Below are positions 16,214 through 23,998 of a DNA stretch of 41,440 nt, piece by piece (position 1 is the stretch's first letter; every line of letters starts with the position of its first letter). The stretch covers positions 1 to 41,440 of the forward strand of contig JAGWTW010000020.1 of the NCBI GenBank assembly GCA_028868735.1, given 5' to 3'. The notes beneath the pieces are model-generated. The model did no database searches, had not been told where the DNA came from, and saw only the letters and a list, made by a program, of their open reading frames with translations. The position numbers and the translations under genes were made by a program. The DNA comes from Hyphomicrobiales bacterium. GTDB taxonomy: Bacteria; Pseudomonadota; Alphaproteobacteria; Rhizobiales; Beijerinckiaceae.

Positions 16214-18142
16214 CTACTCGCAATAGTTTCGGCCATTGAAGGTGAAGCAGCGACCGCCGCCGGCCGCGCGCGGCGGAGCCGGCCTGCTCTCGGCGACCGG
16301 ACGCGGCGCCTGACGGGCCGTCGCGCGTTCCTGTCTTTCGACCGGACGGCGCGCAACGGGTTTGCGCGCTTCCGTCGGTTTCGCCTTTGCGACGGGACGC
16401 GCGACACAATCGCCCTCGGCGTCGAGAATTTCTCCGCGCCCGCAGGTCTTGGCGACGCAACGTTCGCCGCGCGCTTGCTGACGCGGCGCGCATTCGAGCG
16501 GACAAAGCCGGCTCTGCCGCGCCTTCAAACGCTCGAGAAGCGCGGCATCGGGCTGCGACGGCGCGGTTGCGAGCCCGGTGTAACGGGCCATAAGTTTCAA
16601 CGAACGCTGCATCGCGGCCGAACGCCAGTCCGAAGTTCCGCCTGGATAGCAACCGATCCGTTTCAATTCGGCCGCGATTGGCGGCACGAGGGCGATCTGC
16701 TCCGCGGTGAGGCCGGCCGGCGATTGGGAGGCGCCGGCGGTCGCGGCCTGCGCGGCTGCGCCGGCCGCAGCTTTTGCGCGCGCCGCGTTCGCCTCGTCGG
16801 CCGCATTTTTCGCCTCCGACTGCAGCCGATCCACTTCGGCTTTCAGTTTTTGCGCCTGTTGGGCGGCCGCCTGCGCTTCCCGATCCCGCGCCTCCTTTTC
16901 CGCCAGCAATTTCTGCGTGGCGGCTTTTTCCTCTTCGCTGCGTAGACGCGCGGCCTGCTCGTTCGCCAGCCGCTCGGCCTTGTCGCGCGCGTCGCGCTCG
17001 GCGCGATCTTTCTCGCGCTGCGCCAGTTCATTCGCCATGCGGATGCGTTCGGCTTCGGCCGCGGCGAGTTTCGCCGCCAAATCTTTTTCGCGCGCAGCCG
17101 CCTCAGACGCGATGCGCTCGCGCTCGGCCTGCTCGCGAGCGGCGCGCTCCGCTTCCAGCGCTTTCTGGCGGGCCTGTTCTTCCGCCTTCCTTTTTTCGGA
17201 TTCGGCGGCCGCTTTCTGTTCGGGATATGCGTGCTCGAGATAATCGAGCCGCAATTTCGCGTCGGGCGCAAAGAACGAATTCGGGAAACGCGCAATGAAT
17301 TCTCGGAACGTCGCAGGATCAGAGGACGCCCGGATGCGCGTCCAGATGGTGCGGTCGGTCTCCGACTGATTGAGATAGTAGTCGCTGAGCAGAGATATCG
17401 ACAATTCCGGTATTTGCCGGCCCTTGGTCTCCGAAAAAACTTCGGCTGCGACGCGACGGAACATAGAGCCGATTTCGAGTCCGGGCTCTTTCAGCTGATT
17501 CACAAACGCATGCGTGAAAGGGCTGTTGCGTCCGCTGCCATCCTGCGCCGTATCGTTGGCCTGAGTCGAATAAGCGACGACCATGCCGCGAACCTGTTCG
17601 GGTCGTACAAAGCCGTGAATGTTTGGAATGTCGCGCGATCCGCTTTTGATCGAACGCACAAATCTTTCGGCGAGCGGATTGTTGCGGCAAGCGTCGAGCA
17701 CCATGACCTTGACGCCCGGGCTGAGATCGAGCGCCGCCTTCACATCGTCCAGACTCACCATCTGGTAGCGCAAGCTCACTTCGTCCTCGAGCTCGGCGTC
17801 GACCGGCATGATGTAATTGCGGCCCTGATGCTGCATGCCGTGACCGGCGAAGAAGAACAACGCGGCGTCGGCCTCGCGCGCCGCCCGCGCAAAGCGCGCC
17901 AGAGATTCGTCCATCTCGCGCTTGTCGGCGTTCACCTTGAAAATGACATCGAAGCCAATTGCGCGCAGCGCGGCTGCGATGTCTTCAGCATCGTTCGCCG
18001 GATTGGGCAGAAACGCCGTGCCCCTGTATTTGGAATCGCCGATTACGAGCGCAACGCGCTTGTCAGCCAATGCCGCGGTCGATTGAACGAACCACAGCAT
18101 CAGAAAAGCCAGCCAAGGTAGAAACCTGAGCTTCGCCCGCAT
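16214..18142 (-). CDS. secreted caspase-family (C14) protein with coiled coil and Cys-rich tail
   Basis: This 642-residue protein starts with a signal peptide (hydrophobic 8-26, ending ALADKRVALVIG). A caspase-like p20 domain follows (about 28-260) with the catalytic pair His101 in FFFAGHGMQ and Cys152 in VLDACRNNP. Residues about 285-485 are a long Ala/Glu/Arg/Lys-rich coiled coil. The C-terminus has a Cys-containing domain (GCYPGGTSDWR, CPLECAP, CVAKTCGRGE), a Pro/Arg-rich linker and the end motif RCFTFNGRNYCE. Orthocaspases cut after basic residues, but the substrate here is unknown. The start (ATG 18140-18142) is set by the signal peptide and a GAGAGG site. It heads an operon with two small secreted proteins. 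Confidence 0.9.
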   Translation of the reverse strand: MRAKLRFLPWLAFLMLWFVQSTAALADKRVALVIGDSKYRGTAFLPNPANDAEDIAAALRAIGFDVIFKVNADKREMDESLARFARAAREADAALFFFAGHGMQHQGRNYIMPVDAELEDEVSLRYQMVSLDDVKAALDLSPGVKVMVLDACRNNPLAERFVRSIKSGSRDIPNIHGFVRPEQVRGMVVAYSTQANDTAQDGSGRNSPFTHAFVNQLKEPGLEIGSMFRRVAAEVFSETKGRQIPELSISLLSDYYLNQSETDRTIWTRIRASSDPATFREFIARFPNSFFAPDAKLRLDYLEHAYPEQKAAAESEKRKAEEQARQKALEAERAAREQAERERIASEAAAREKDLAAKLAAAEAERIRMANELAQREKDRAERDARDKAERLANEQAARLRSEEEKAATQKLLAEKEARDREAQAAAQQAQKLKAEVDRLQSEAKNAADEANAARAKAAAGAAAQAATAGASQSPAGLTAEQIALVPPIAAELKRIGCYPGGTSDWRSAAMQRSLKLMARYTGLATAPSQPDAALLERLKARQSRLCPLECAPRQQARGERCVAKTCGRGEILDAEGDCVARPVAKAKPTEARKPVARRPVERQERATARQAPRPVAESRPAPPRAAGGGRCFTFNGRNYCE

Positions 18143-18231
18143 CGCCTCTCGCCCCCGGACCCCGGCGTCGCCGGGCTCCGAGGCGAGACTGCCGCGTTCG
18201 CGCTCGTTGGACAAGAGCGGGCCTGAGGGCG

Positions 18232-19305
18232 CTAGGTCGCGACCCGCCAATCCATCGCTTTGCGGCCGACGACCGAAGCGAGACTCGAATGCCCTTCCTG
18301 CGCGAGCCGGCCGACAATTCCGCGCTTCATGCGCGCGACAAGGCCGACGCCCTCGAAGACGAGGGCCGAATAAAGCTGCAACAGGCTCGCGCCAGCCTCG
18401 ATCTTGGCGAACGCGCTTTCCGGGCTGTCGAGGCCGCCGGCGCCGACAAGCGGGAACTGTCCCTCAACGCGAAGAAACGTCTCGGCGAGCATGCGCGTCG
18501 AGAGGTCGAACAACGGGCGGCCGGAAAGGCCGCCGCTTTCCTTCGCGCTGGCTTCGCGCAGCGAAGTCGGACGCGAGATCGTCGTGTTGGATACGATCAT
18601 GCCGTCGATTTTTCGCGCACGCGCGACGCGGACGATGTCGTCGAGATCCTCAAGCGCGAGATCGGGCGCGATCTTCAGGAGCAGAGGCTTCCGCGCCGGT
18701 CCTGCATCGCGCGCGTCGATCGCGCGCGCAAGAAGCTCGTCGAGCTGCGCGGCCTGTTGCAGATCGCGGAGACCCGGCGTGTTCGGTGACGATATGTTGA
18801 TCGTGAAATAGGACGCGACGTCGGCGAATTTCTTCACGCCCGCCACATAATCGGCGATGCGGTCCTTTGCGTCCTTGTTCGCGCCGACGTTGACGCCGAC
18901 GATCCCCCTGCGTGCGTTGCGCGCAAGAAGACGGCGATGAACGACGTCATGGCCTTCGCTGTTGAACCCGAATCGATTGACGACGCCCTTGTCCGCAGGC
19001 AGGCGGAACAGACGCGGTTTGGGATTGCCGGGCTGCGGGAGCGGCGTGATCGTTCCGACTTCCGCGAAACCGAAGCCGAGGCCGATCAACGCATCCGGCG
19101 CCTCGCCGCCCTTGTCGAAGCCCGCGGCCATACCGACGGGATTAGGAAACAAAAGGCCAAAAGCTTCGACCTTCAGGCGCGGATCATCGGCGCCGCATGG
19201 GGGGATCGGCGCATATTTCAGACCGAGGATCGTTGCGCGATGCGCCGCTTCTGCGTCGAGCGCGAGCAGCAGCGGGCGGGCAAGATTGTCGAAGACGCCG
19301 ATCAT
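18232..19305 (-). CDS. pyrD: dihydroorotate dehydrogenase (quinone), class 2
   Basis: This 357-residue protein is the class 2, membrane-associated enzyme that oxidises dihydroorotate to orotate with ubiquinone, the fourth step of pyrimidine synthesis. The N-terminal amphipathic helix ([19 protein letters not shown]) marks class 2. Flavin and substrate motifs include [37 protein letters not shown], the catalytic Ser region [14 protein letters not shown], and SNTT. The ATG at 19303-19305 lies 1 bp from the stop of the DUF952 gene, so the two form an operon. The caspase gene follows after 89 bp and could be read from the same transcript. Confidence 0.97.
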   Translation of the reverse strand: MIGVFDNLARPLLLALDAEAAHRATILGLKYAPIPPCGADDPRLKVEAFGLLFPNPVGMAAGFDKGGEAPDALIGLGFGFAEVGTITPLPQPGNPKPRLFRLPADKGVVNRFGFNSEGHDVVHRRLLARNARRGIVGVNVGANKDAKDRIADYVAGVKKFADVASYFTINISSPNTPGLRDLQQAAQLDELLARAIDARDAGPARKPLLLKIAPDLALEDLDDIVRVARARKIDGMIVSNTTISRPTSLREASAKESGGLSGRPLFDLSTRMLAETFLRVEGQFPLVGAGGLDSPESAFAKIEAGASLLQLYSALVFEGVGLVARMKRGIVGRLAQEGHSSLASVVGRKAMDWRVAT

Positions 19306-19306
19306 T

Positions 19307-19648
19307 TCAGAGAAGTCCCGTAAAGTCGTGACGACCGTCGGCTCTCAACGGCAACGCTGCGACGCTGACGGCGCGCCCCACCGGCAGAGGCGCATAGAGA
19401 TGCGGAAACAACGCGCCGCCGCGTGAAGCCTCCCACTTCAAATCCGGCCCGAGCGCATCAGCTTCGACCGCAACCAGCAGGAGGTCGGCCTGTCCGCCGA
19501 AATGTTTCGCGGCGGTCTCAGCAACCTGCGCCGCCGTCGAGAAATGGATGTAGCCATCGGCCACGTCTACAGGCGCGCCGGTGAAAACGCCGGCCTTGCC
19601 GGCCGCTTCCCACGCCTGGCGGGAAAGAATTTTGTAGATCAGACCCAT
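19307..19648 (-). CDS. DUF952 family protein
   Basis: This 113-residue protein has the DUF952 pattern: [13 protein letters not shown], then [20 protein letters not shown] and [18 protein letters not shown]. The function of this small, cytosolic ADP-ribosyltransferase-like family is not established. It is frequently found beside pyrD in alphaproteobacteria, as here, where only 1 bp separates the two genes. It is divergent from the S24-type repressor at 19808. Confidence 0.9.
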   Translation of the reverse strand: MGLIYKILSRQAWEAAGKAGVFTGAPVDVADGYIHFSTAAQVAETAAKHFGGQADLLLVAVEADALGPDLKWEASRGGALFPHLYAPLPVGRAVSVAALPLRADGRHDFTGLL

Positions 19649-19726
19649 GGACGCTCCTTACGCCCTGTATGCGACGCGGTTCGGGCAGGGTCCAGTCGAA
19701 CGAATAGGCGAAAATTCCCCGCCTTC

Positions 19727-19795
19727 TGTGAAACATCTGTTGAAAATGTGAAACAGATCGATTACAAGGATCTTTGTCCTATACAATAATCGATC
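19727..19795 (+). promoter_or_regulatory. repressor gene promoter region with operator-like repeats
   Basis: TGTGAAACA occurs twice as a direct repeat (19727-19735 and 19747-19755), exactly 20 bp apart, close to two helical turns. ATCTGTT (19735-19741) is inverted against AACAGAT (19752-19758). GATCGATTA (19756-19764) is perfectly inverted against TAATCGATC (19787-19795), and these arms flank a -10-like TATACAAT (19780-19787). No clear -35 is seen. The layout suits autoregulation by the adjacent S24-type repressor, and possibly control of the divergent DUF952-pyrD genes. Confidence 0.5.
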
Positions 19796-19807
19796 TCGGG
19801 GGCTCCC

Positions 19808-20437
19808 ATGCTGACCCATGCGCAGGTCTGGACGGCAATCGACAACCTCGCCGAACGTTACGACATGACGCCGTCGGGCCTTGCGCGCAAAGCCGGCCTC
19901 GACCCGACCACCTTCAACAAATCCAAGCGCAAGTCGCCGGACGGGCGCCTTCGCTGGCCCTCGACCGAGTCGATCGCCAAGATCCTGGATGCGACCGGCG
20001 CGAGCGTCGATCTGTTCATGTCGCTGCTGGGTCCGGGCGCGCCCGCCCATCGCAAGCCTCTGCCGCTGATCGGCCTCGCGCAGGCCGGCGACGGCGGCTA
20101 TTTCGACGACGGCGGGTTTCCCGTCGGAAGCGGCTGGGACGAGATCGAATTTCCCGCGGTCGGCGATCCGAACGCCTATGCGCTCGAAATTTCCGGAGAT
20201 TCGATGGTTCCGGCCTATCGTGACGGCGACCGCGTGATCGTCTCGCCGGGCGCGCCGGTGCGACGGGGCGATCGCGTCGTCGTCAAGACGACGGCCGGCG
20301 AAGTTCTCGCCAAGGAATTGAAGCGGCAGACCGCCAAGACCGTCGAATTGAAATCGCTCAATCCCGACCATCCGGATCGCACCATCCCGGCGCAGGATGT
20401 GCGCTGGATCGCGCGGATTCTGTGGACGAGCCAGTAA
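19808..20437 (+). CDS. HTH-type repressor with S24 (LexA/CI-like) self-cleavage domain
   Basis: This 209-residue protein has an N-terminal helix-turn-helix (about 5-72: MTPSGLARKAGLDPTTFNKS) and a C-terminal S24 peptidase domain. The catalytic pair is visible as Ser132 in EISGDSM and Lys169 in EVLAKEL, 37 residues apart as in LexA. A likely Ala-Gly cleavage bond is at 93-94 in AQAGDGG. Proteins of this form are inactivated by RecA-stimulated or other autocleavage. No phage genes surround it, so it is a chromosomal regulator, not a prophage repressor. The promoter holds operator-like repeats. The VOC gene 16 bp downstream is probably co-transcribed. Confidence 0.88.
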   Translation: MLTHAQVWTAIDNLAERYDMTPSGLARKAGLDPTTFNKSKRKSPDGRLRWPSTESIAKILDATGASVDLFMSLLGPGAPAHRKPLPLIGLAQAGDGGYFDDGGFPVGSGWDEIEFPAVGDPNAYALEISGDSMVPAYRDGDRVIVSPGAPVRRGDRVVVKTTAGEVLAKELKRQTAKTVELKSLNPDHPDRTIPAQDVRWIARILWTSQ

Positions 20438-20453
20438 GCGCGGGAGGAATGCA

Positions 20454-20822
20454 ATGATCGGATACGTGACGCTCGGAACAAAAGATCTCGCACGCGGCGC
20501 GAAATTCTACGACGCGATCGCCGCCGAAATGGGCGTCGGGCGCATGATGGAAATGGAAAGGTTCATCGCCTGGGGCAAACCCGGCGGCGGCGCAGGCATA
20601 GGGCTGACCTATCCGTTCGACGGCCAGCCGGCGAGCGTCGGAAACGGCGTCATGGTTGCGCTTGCGGCCAGAGACCGCGCGCAGGTCGACCGCCTTCACG
20701 CGCTCGCGCTCAGCCTGGGCGGCAAGGACGAAGGCGCGCCGGGGGATCGCGGCGGCGGTTTCTACGCCGCTTATTTCCGCGATCTGGACGGCAACAAGCT
20801 CAACGCTTTCGTGATGGGCTGA
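20454..20822 (+). CDS. VOC family (glyoxalase-like) protein
   Basis: This 122-residue protein has the paired beta-alpha-beta-beta-beta layout of the vicinal oxygen chelate superfamily: IGYVTLGTKDLARGAKFYDAI at the start and GFYAAYFRDLDGNKLNAFVMG at the end. The ending matches the glyoxalase/bleomycin resistance subgroup (YxxYFRDPDGNKL). The substrate is unknown. A GGGAGGA site precedes ATG 20454. It lies 16 bp after the S24-type repressor gene and is likely in its operon. Confidence 0.88.
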   Translation: MIGYVTLGTKDLARGAKFYDAIAAEMGVGRMMEMERFIAWGKPGGGAGIGLTYPFDGQPASVGNGVMVALAARDRAQVDRLHALALSLGGKDEGAPGDRGGGFYAAYFRDLDGNKLNAFVMG

Positions 20823-20833
20823 TCGGAATCGCC

Positions 20834-20862
20834 TTGCTCTTTCGACGGGTCGGGCGTATATA
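20834..20862 (+). promoter_or_regulatory. promoter of the rimP-nusA-infB operon
   Basis: TTGCTC (20834-20839) and TATATA (20857-20862) are separated by 17 bp. Transcription would start near 20869, giving a leader of about 100 nt before rimP that contains the intrinsic terminator at 20909-20941. Confidence 0.6.
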
Positions 20863-20908
20863 GCGCCCAATCATACAGTCTCATGGACCACATTGGATGG
20901 TCATTGTG

Positions 20909-20941
20909 AGAGTGGGCCCCGGCCGGGACCCGCTCTTTTTT
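20909..20941 (+). terminator. intrinsic terminator/attenuator in the rimP leader
   Basis: AGAGTGGG (20909-20916) pairs with CCCGCTCT (20929-20936) with one G-U. An inner CCC/GGG stem with a GGCC loop adds to it, and TTTTTT (20936-20941) follows. It lies about 40 nt after the predicted transcription start and before rimP, so it is well placed to attenuate the whole operon. In E. coli the corresponding operon is autoregulated by NusA; the same logic here is an inference. Confidence 0.7.
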
Positions 20942-20968
20942 GTTACCCGGCCGAGGTTCGATCCCGTC

Positions 20969-21727
20969 TTGACCGATCAGACGCCCGATATTCCCGCTGC
21001 GCTCGACGAGCCCCGCCTCGTCTCCGAGACCGGGCTCGCCGCGCGCATCGCGCACGTCGCCGCGCCGACGCTGTCGGGCCTCGGCTTCCGCCTCGTGCGC
21101 GTGAAAATTTCCGGCCAGGACGGCATGACCGTGCAGATCATGGCCGAGCGTCCGGACGGCTCGATGAATATCGAGGATTGCGAATCGGCGAGCGAGAACC
21201 TGTCGCCGGTGCTCGACGTCGACGATGCGATCGCGCAGGCCTATCGGCTGGAAGTGTCTTCGCCGGGCATCGATCGTCCGCTCGTGCGCGTCTCGGATTT
21301 TTCGCGCGCGATCGGACATGAAGCGCGCGTCGAGCTGGCGACGCCCATGCCCGACGGCCGCAAGCGCTTTCGCGGACTGATCAAGGGCGTCGAGGGCGAG
21401 GGTCGCGACGCGGTCTTGTCGTTCGAGCGCAACGACGCGCGGTCCGATGAGGAAAAGCTCGCGCAGATTCCGCTCGGCTCGCTCGAGGAGGCGCGGCTGG
21501 TCCTGACCGACGCCTTGATCCGCGAGTCGTTGCGGGCCGGAAAGCTCGCGGCGGAAAAGCCGGCCGAAGGCGAAGAGGCTGCGCCTGAAGCGCCGCCGCG
21601 CCGCGGGCCGGGCCGTTTCGCCGCCAAAAACAAGATGAAGGCGAAGCCGGCTGTGCCCGCCGGCGTGCAGACGCATTTCAAGAAATCCCCGCGCGCGCCG
21701 ACGCGCGGCAACACGAATCCCAAATAG
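20969..21727 (+). CDS. rimP: ribosome maturation factor RimP
   Basis: RimP is needed for maturation of the 30S subunit. The core ([56 protein letters not shown]) is clear, and the tail is long and basic ([26 protein letters not shown]), as in other alphaproteobacteria. I place the start at TTG 20969 (MTDQTPDIP). The in-frame ATG at 20897 would translate the terminator hairpin and adds residues unlike RimP. The ribosome binding site (GAGG at 20953) is rather far from the TTG, so the exact start is uncertain. nusA follows 11 bp later. Confidence 0.92.
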   Translation: MTDQTPDIPAALDEPRLVSETGLAARIAHVAAPTLSGLGFRLVRVKISGQDGMTVQIMAERPDGSMNIEDCESASENLSPVLDVDDAIAQAYRLEVSSPGIDRPLVRVSDFSRAIGHEARVELATPMPDGRKRFRGLIKGVEGEGRDAVLSFERNDARSDEEKLAQIPLGSLEEARLVLTDALIRESLRAGKLAAEKPAEGEEAAPEAPPRRGPGRFAAKNKMKAKPAVPAGVQTHFKKSPRAPTRGNTNPK

Positions 21728-21738
21728 GAGAAACCGCC

Positions 21739-23322
21739 ATGGCCGTAAGCGCCAACAGGCTCGAACTCTTGCAGATCGCCGACGCCGTCGCGCGAGAAAA
21801 ATCGATCGACCGCGGCATCGTGATCGCATCGATGGAGGACGCGCTGCAGAAGGCCGCGCGCCTGCGCTATGGCCAGGAAACCGAAGTGCGCGCCGAGATC
21901 AACCAGAAGACAGGCGAAGTGCGCTTTTCGCGCCTGCTGCTCGTCGTCGACGAGATCGAAAACGACGCGACTCAGATTTCGCTCGCCGAAGCGCGCCGTC
22001 GCAATCCCGCCGCGCAATCCGGCGACTGGATCGCCGAGACGCTGCCGCCCTTCGATTTCGGCCGTATCGCCGCACAATCGGCCAAGCAGGTGATCGTGCA
22101 GAAGGTGCGCGAGGCCGAACGCGATCGCCAGTACGAAGAGTACAAGGACCGCATCGGCGACATCGTCAACGGCGTCGTGAAGCGCGTCGAATACGGCAAC
22201 GTGATCGTCGATCTCGGCAAGGGCGAAGCGATCATCCGCCGCGACGAAATGATCCCGCGCGAGATGTTCCGGCCGGGCGACCGCGTGCGCGCGTACGTTT
22301 ACGACGTGCGCCGCGAGCAGCGCGGCCCGCAAATCTTCCTTTCGCGCACCCATCCGCAACTGATGGCCAAGCTCTTCCGCCAGGAAGTGCCGGAAATCTA
22401 CGACGGCGTGATCGAGGTGAAGTCGGTCGCTCGCGACCCCGGTTCGCGCGCGAAAATCGCAGTCGTTTCGCGCGACTCCTCGATCGACCCTGTCGGCGCC
22501 TGCGTCGGCATGCGCGGTTCGCGCGTGCAGGCGGTCGTGAACGAATTGCAGGGCGAGAAGATCGACATCATCCCCTGGTCGGCGGATGCGGCGACCTTCA
22601 TCGTCAACGCGCTGCAGCCGGCTGAAGTCGTCAAGGTCGTGCTGGACGAAGATTCCTCCCGTATTGAAGTCGTCGTTCCGGATGACCAATTATCGCTTGC
22701 GATCGGGCGGCGCGGACAGAACGTGCGGCTCGCTTCGCAGCTCACCGGCTGGGACATCGACATTCTGACGGAGGCCGAGGAATCGGAGCGTCGCCAGAAG
22801 GAATTCGTCGAACGCACGAATGCTTTCATGGACGCGCTCGACGTCGACGAAGTCGTCGGTCAGTTGCTCGCCTCGGAAGGCTTCCGCTCGGTCGAAGAAC
22901 TCGCTTTCGTCGAACCGCAGGAACTGGCGTCGATCGAGGGCTTCGACGAAGAAACGGCGGCGGAAATCCAGAACCGCGCCCGGGAATATCTCGAGCGTAT
23001 CGAGGCCGAACACGATGCGCGGCGGAAGGAACTCGGCGTCGCCGACGAACTCAAGGAGATCGACGGGGTCACGACCGCCATGCTCGTGAAGCTCGGCGAG
23101 AACGACGTGAAGACGGTCGAGGATCTTGCGGGCTGCGCGACGGACGATCTCGTCGGCTGGTCCGAGAAGAAGGACAACGAGACGGTCAACTATCCGGGCT
23201 TCCTCGACGGTTTCGAATTGTCGCGCGAGGAAGCGGAGGCCATGATCATGGCGGCGCGAGTCAAGGCGGGCTGGATCGAGGCGGCGCCTGAAGAGGCGCC
23301 GGCCGAAACAGAGGCCGAATAG
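21739..23322 (+). CDS. nusA: transcription termination/antitermination factor NusA
   Basis: This 527-residue protein has the full NusA order: the N-terminal RNA polymerase-binding domain (1 to about 130), an S1 domain (about 135-200, [21 protein letters not shown]), KH1 and KH2 ([44 protein letters not shown]), and two C-terminal acidic helix-hairpin-helix repeats (about 360-510), followed by a Glu/Ala tail. It modulates pausing, termination and antitermination. A GGAGAA site precedes ATG 21739. Its position downstream of a leader terminator suggests feedback on its own operon. Confidence 0.97.
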   Translation: MAVSANRLELLQIADAVAREKSIDRGIVIASMEDALQKAARLRYGQETEVRAEINQKTGEVRFSRLLLVVDEIENDATQISLAEARRRNPAAQSGDWIAETLPPFDFGRIAAQSAKQVIVQKVREAERDRQYEEYKDRIGDIVNGVVKRVEYGNVIVDLGKGEAIIRRDEMIPREMFRPGDRVRAYVYDVRREQRGPQIFLSRTHPQLMAKLFRQEVPEIYDGVIEVKSVARDPGSRAKIAVVSRDSSIDPVGACVGMRGSRVQAVVNELQGEKIDIIPWSADAATFIVNALQPAEVVKVVLDEDSSRIEVVVPDDQLSLAIGRRGQNVRLASQLTGWDIDILTEAEESERRQKEFVERTNAFMDALDVDEVVGQLLASEGFRSVEELAFVEPQELASIEGFDEETAAEIQNRAREYLERIEAEHDARRKELGVADELKEIDGVTTAMLVKLGENDVKTVEDLAGCATDDLVGWSEKKDNETVNYPGFLDGFELSREEAEAMIMAARVKAGWIEAAPEEAPAETEAE

Positions 23323-23324
23323 GG

Positions 23325-23978
23325 ATGAAGGCGGCGGCGCAGGAAGCAGGTTCGCTGCGAACCTGCGTCGCGACCCGTGCGGAGTTGCCGCCGGACGAGA
23401 TGATCCGGTTCGTGCTCGCGCCGGACGGAACGGTCACCCCCGACCTCAGGCGCAAGCTGCCGGGTCGGGGCGTCTGGGTCACGGCGACCGCGCAAGCCGT
23501 CGCGGCCGCGGCGAAGAAGAACGCCTTCGCGCGAAGCTTCAAGACGCCGGCGCGGGTTCCGGACGGCCTCGCCGACCGGATCGAGGAGCTGATGGCGAGG
23601 GACTGCCTGCAGGCTCTGGCCCTCGCCAACAAGGCAGGGCTCGTGACCACGGGCTTCGCCAAGGTCGAGGCTCAGGTCGAGAAGGGCGAAGTCGTCGCCC
23701 TGCTTCACGCCGCAGACGGCGGCGCCGATGGAAAACGCAAGCTCGGGCAGGCGCTCCGGCGCCGGTTCGGGGGAGCGCCGCCGATCGAACTCGAAGCGTT
23801 CGGCTCGGCCCAAATGGATTTGGCATTGGGCCGGTCAAATGTGATACATGCAGCGCTCCGGTCCGGACCGGCCAGCGCGGCTTTGATCGAAAGATGCGCG
23901 CGCCTGCGAAAATATCGCGCGGGCGCCGGCGAATTGGACTGCGCGAATGCGCCGTCCGGACGGGATGAAGGGGCGTAA
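23325..23978 (+). CDS. ylxR: YlxR (DUF448) RNA-binding protein with L7Ae-like C-terminal domain
   Basis: Residues 10 to about 90 form the YlxR domain ([36 protein letters not shown]), a small nucleic-acid-binding fold normally encoded between nusA and infB. Residues about 95-185 resemble an L7Ae/YlxQ-like RNA-binding domain ([32 protein letters not shown]). The fusion of the two is usual in alphaproteobacteria. The protein is 217 residues. It starts 3 bp after the nusA stop, so translation is probably coupled. Confidence 0.9.
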   Translation: MKAAAQEAGSLRTCVATRAELPPDEMIRFVLAPDGTVTPDLRRKLPGRGVWVTATAQAVAAAAKKNAFARSFKTPARVPDGLADRIEELMARDCLQALALANKAGLVTTGFAKVEAQVEKGEVVALLHAADGGADGKRKLGQALRRRFGGAPPIELEAFGSAQMDLALGRSNVIHAALRSGPASAALIERCARLRKYRAGAGELDCANAPSGRDEGA

Positions 23979-23998
23979 GGCCCAGGACGCAGGACCGA

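Noticed and set aside
20883..20909. Leader peptide MDHIGWSL ahead of the rimP terminator
   Set aside because: No ribosome binding site and no run of regulatory codons; a chance short frame is more likely.
20897..20968. N-terminal extension of RimP from ATG 20897
   Set aside because: It would encode the terminator hairpin and T-run, has no ribosome binding site and does not resemble RimP.
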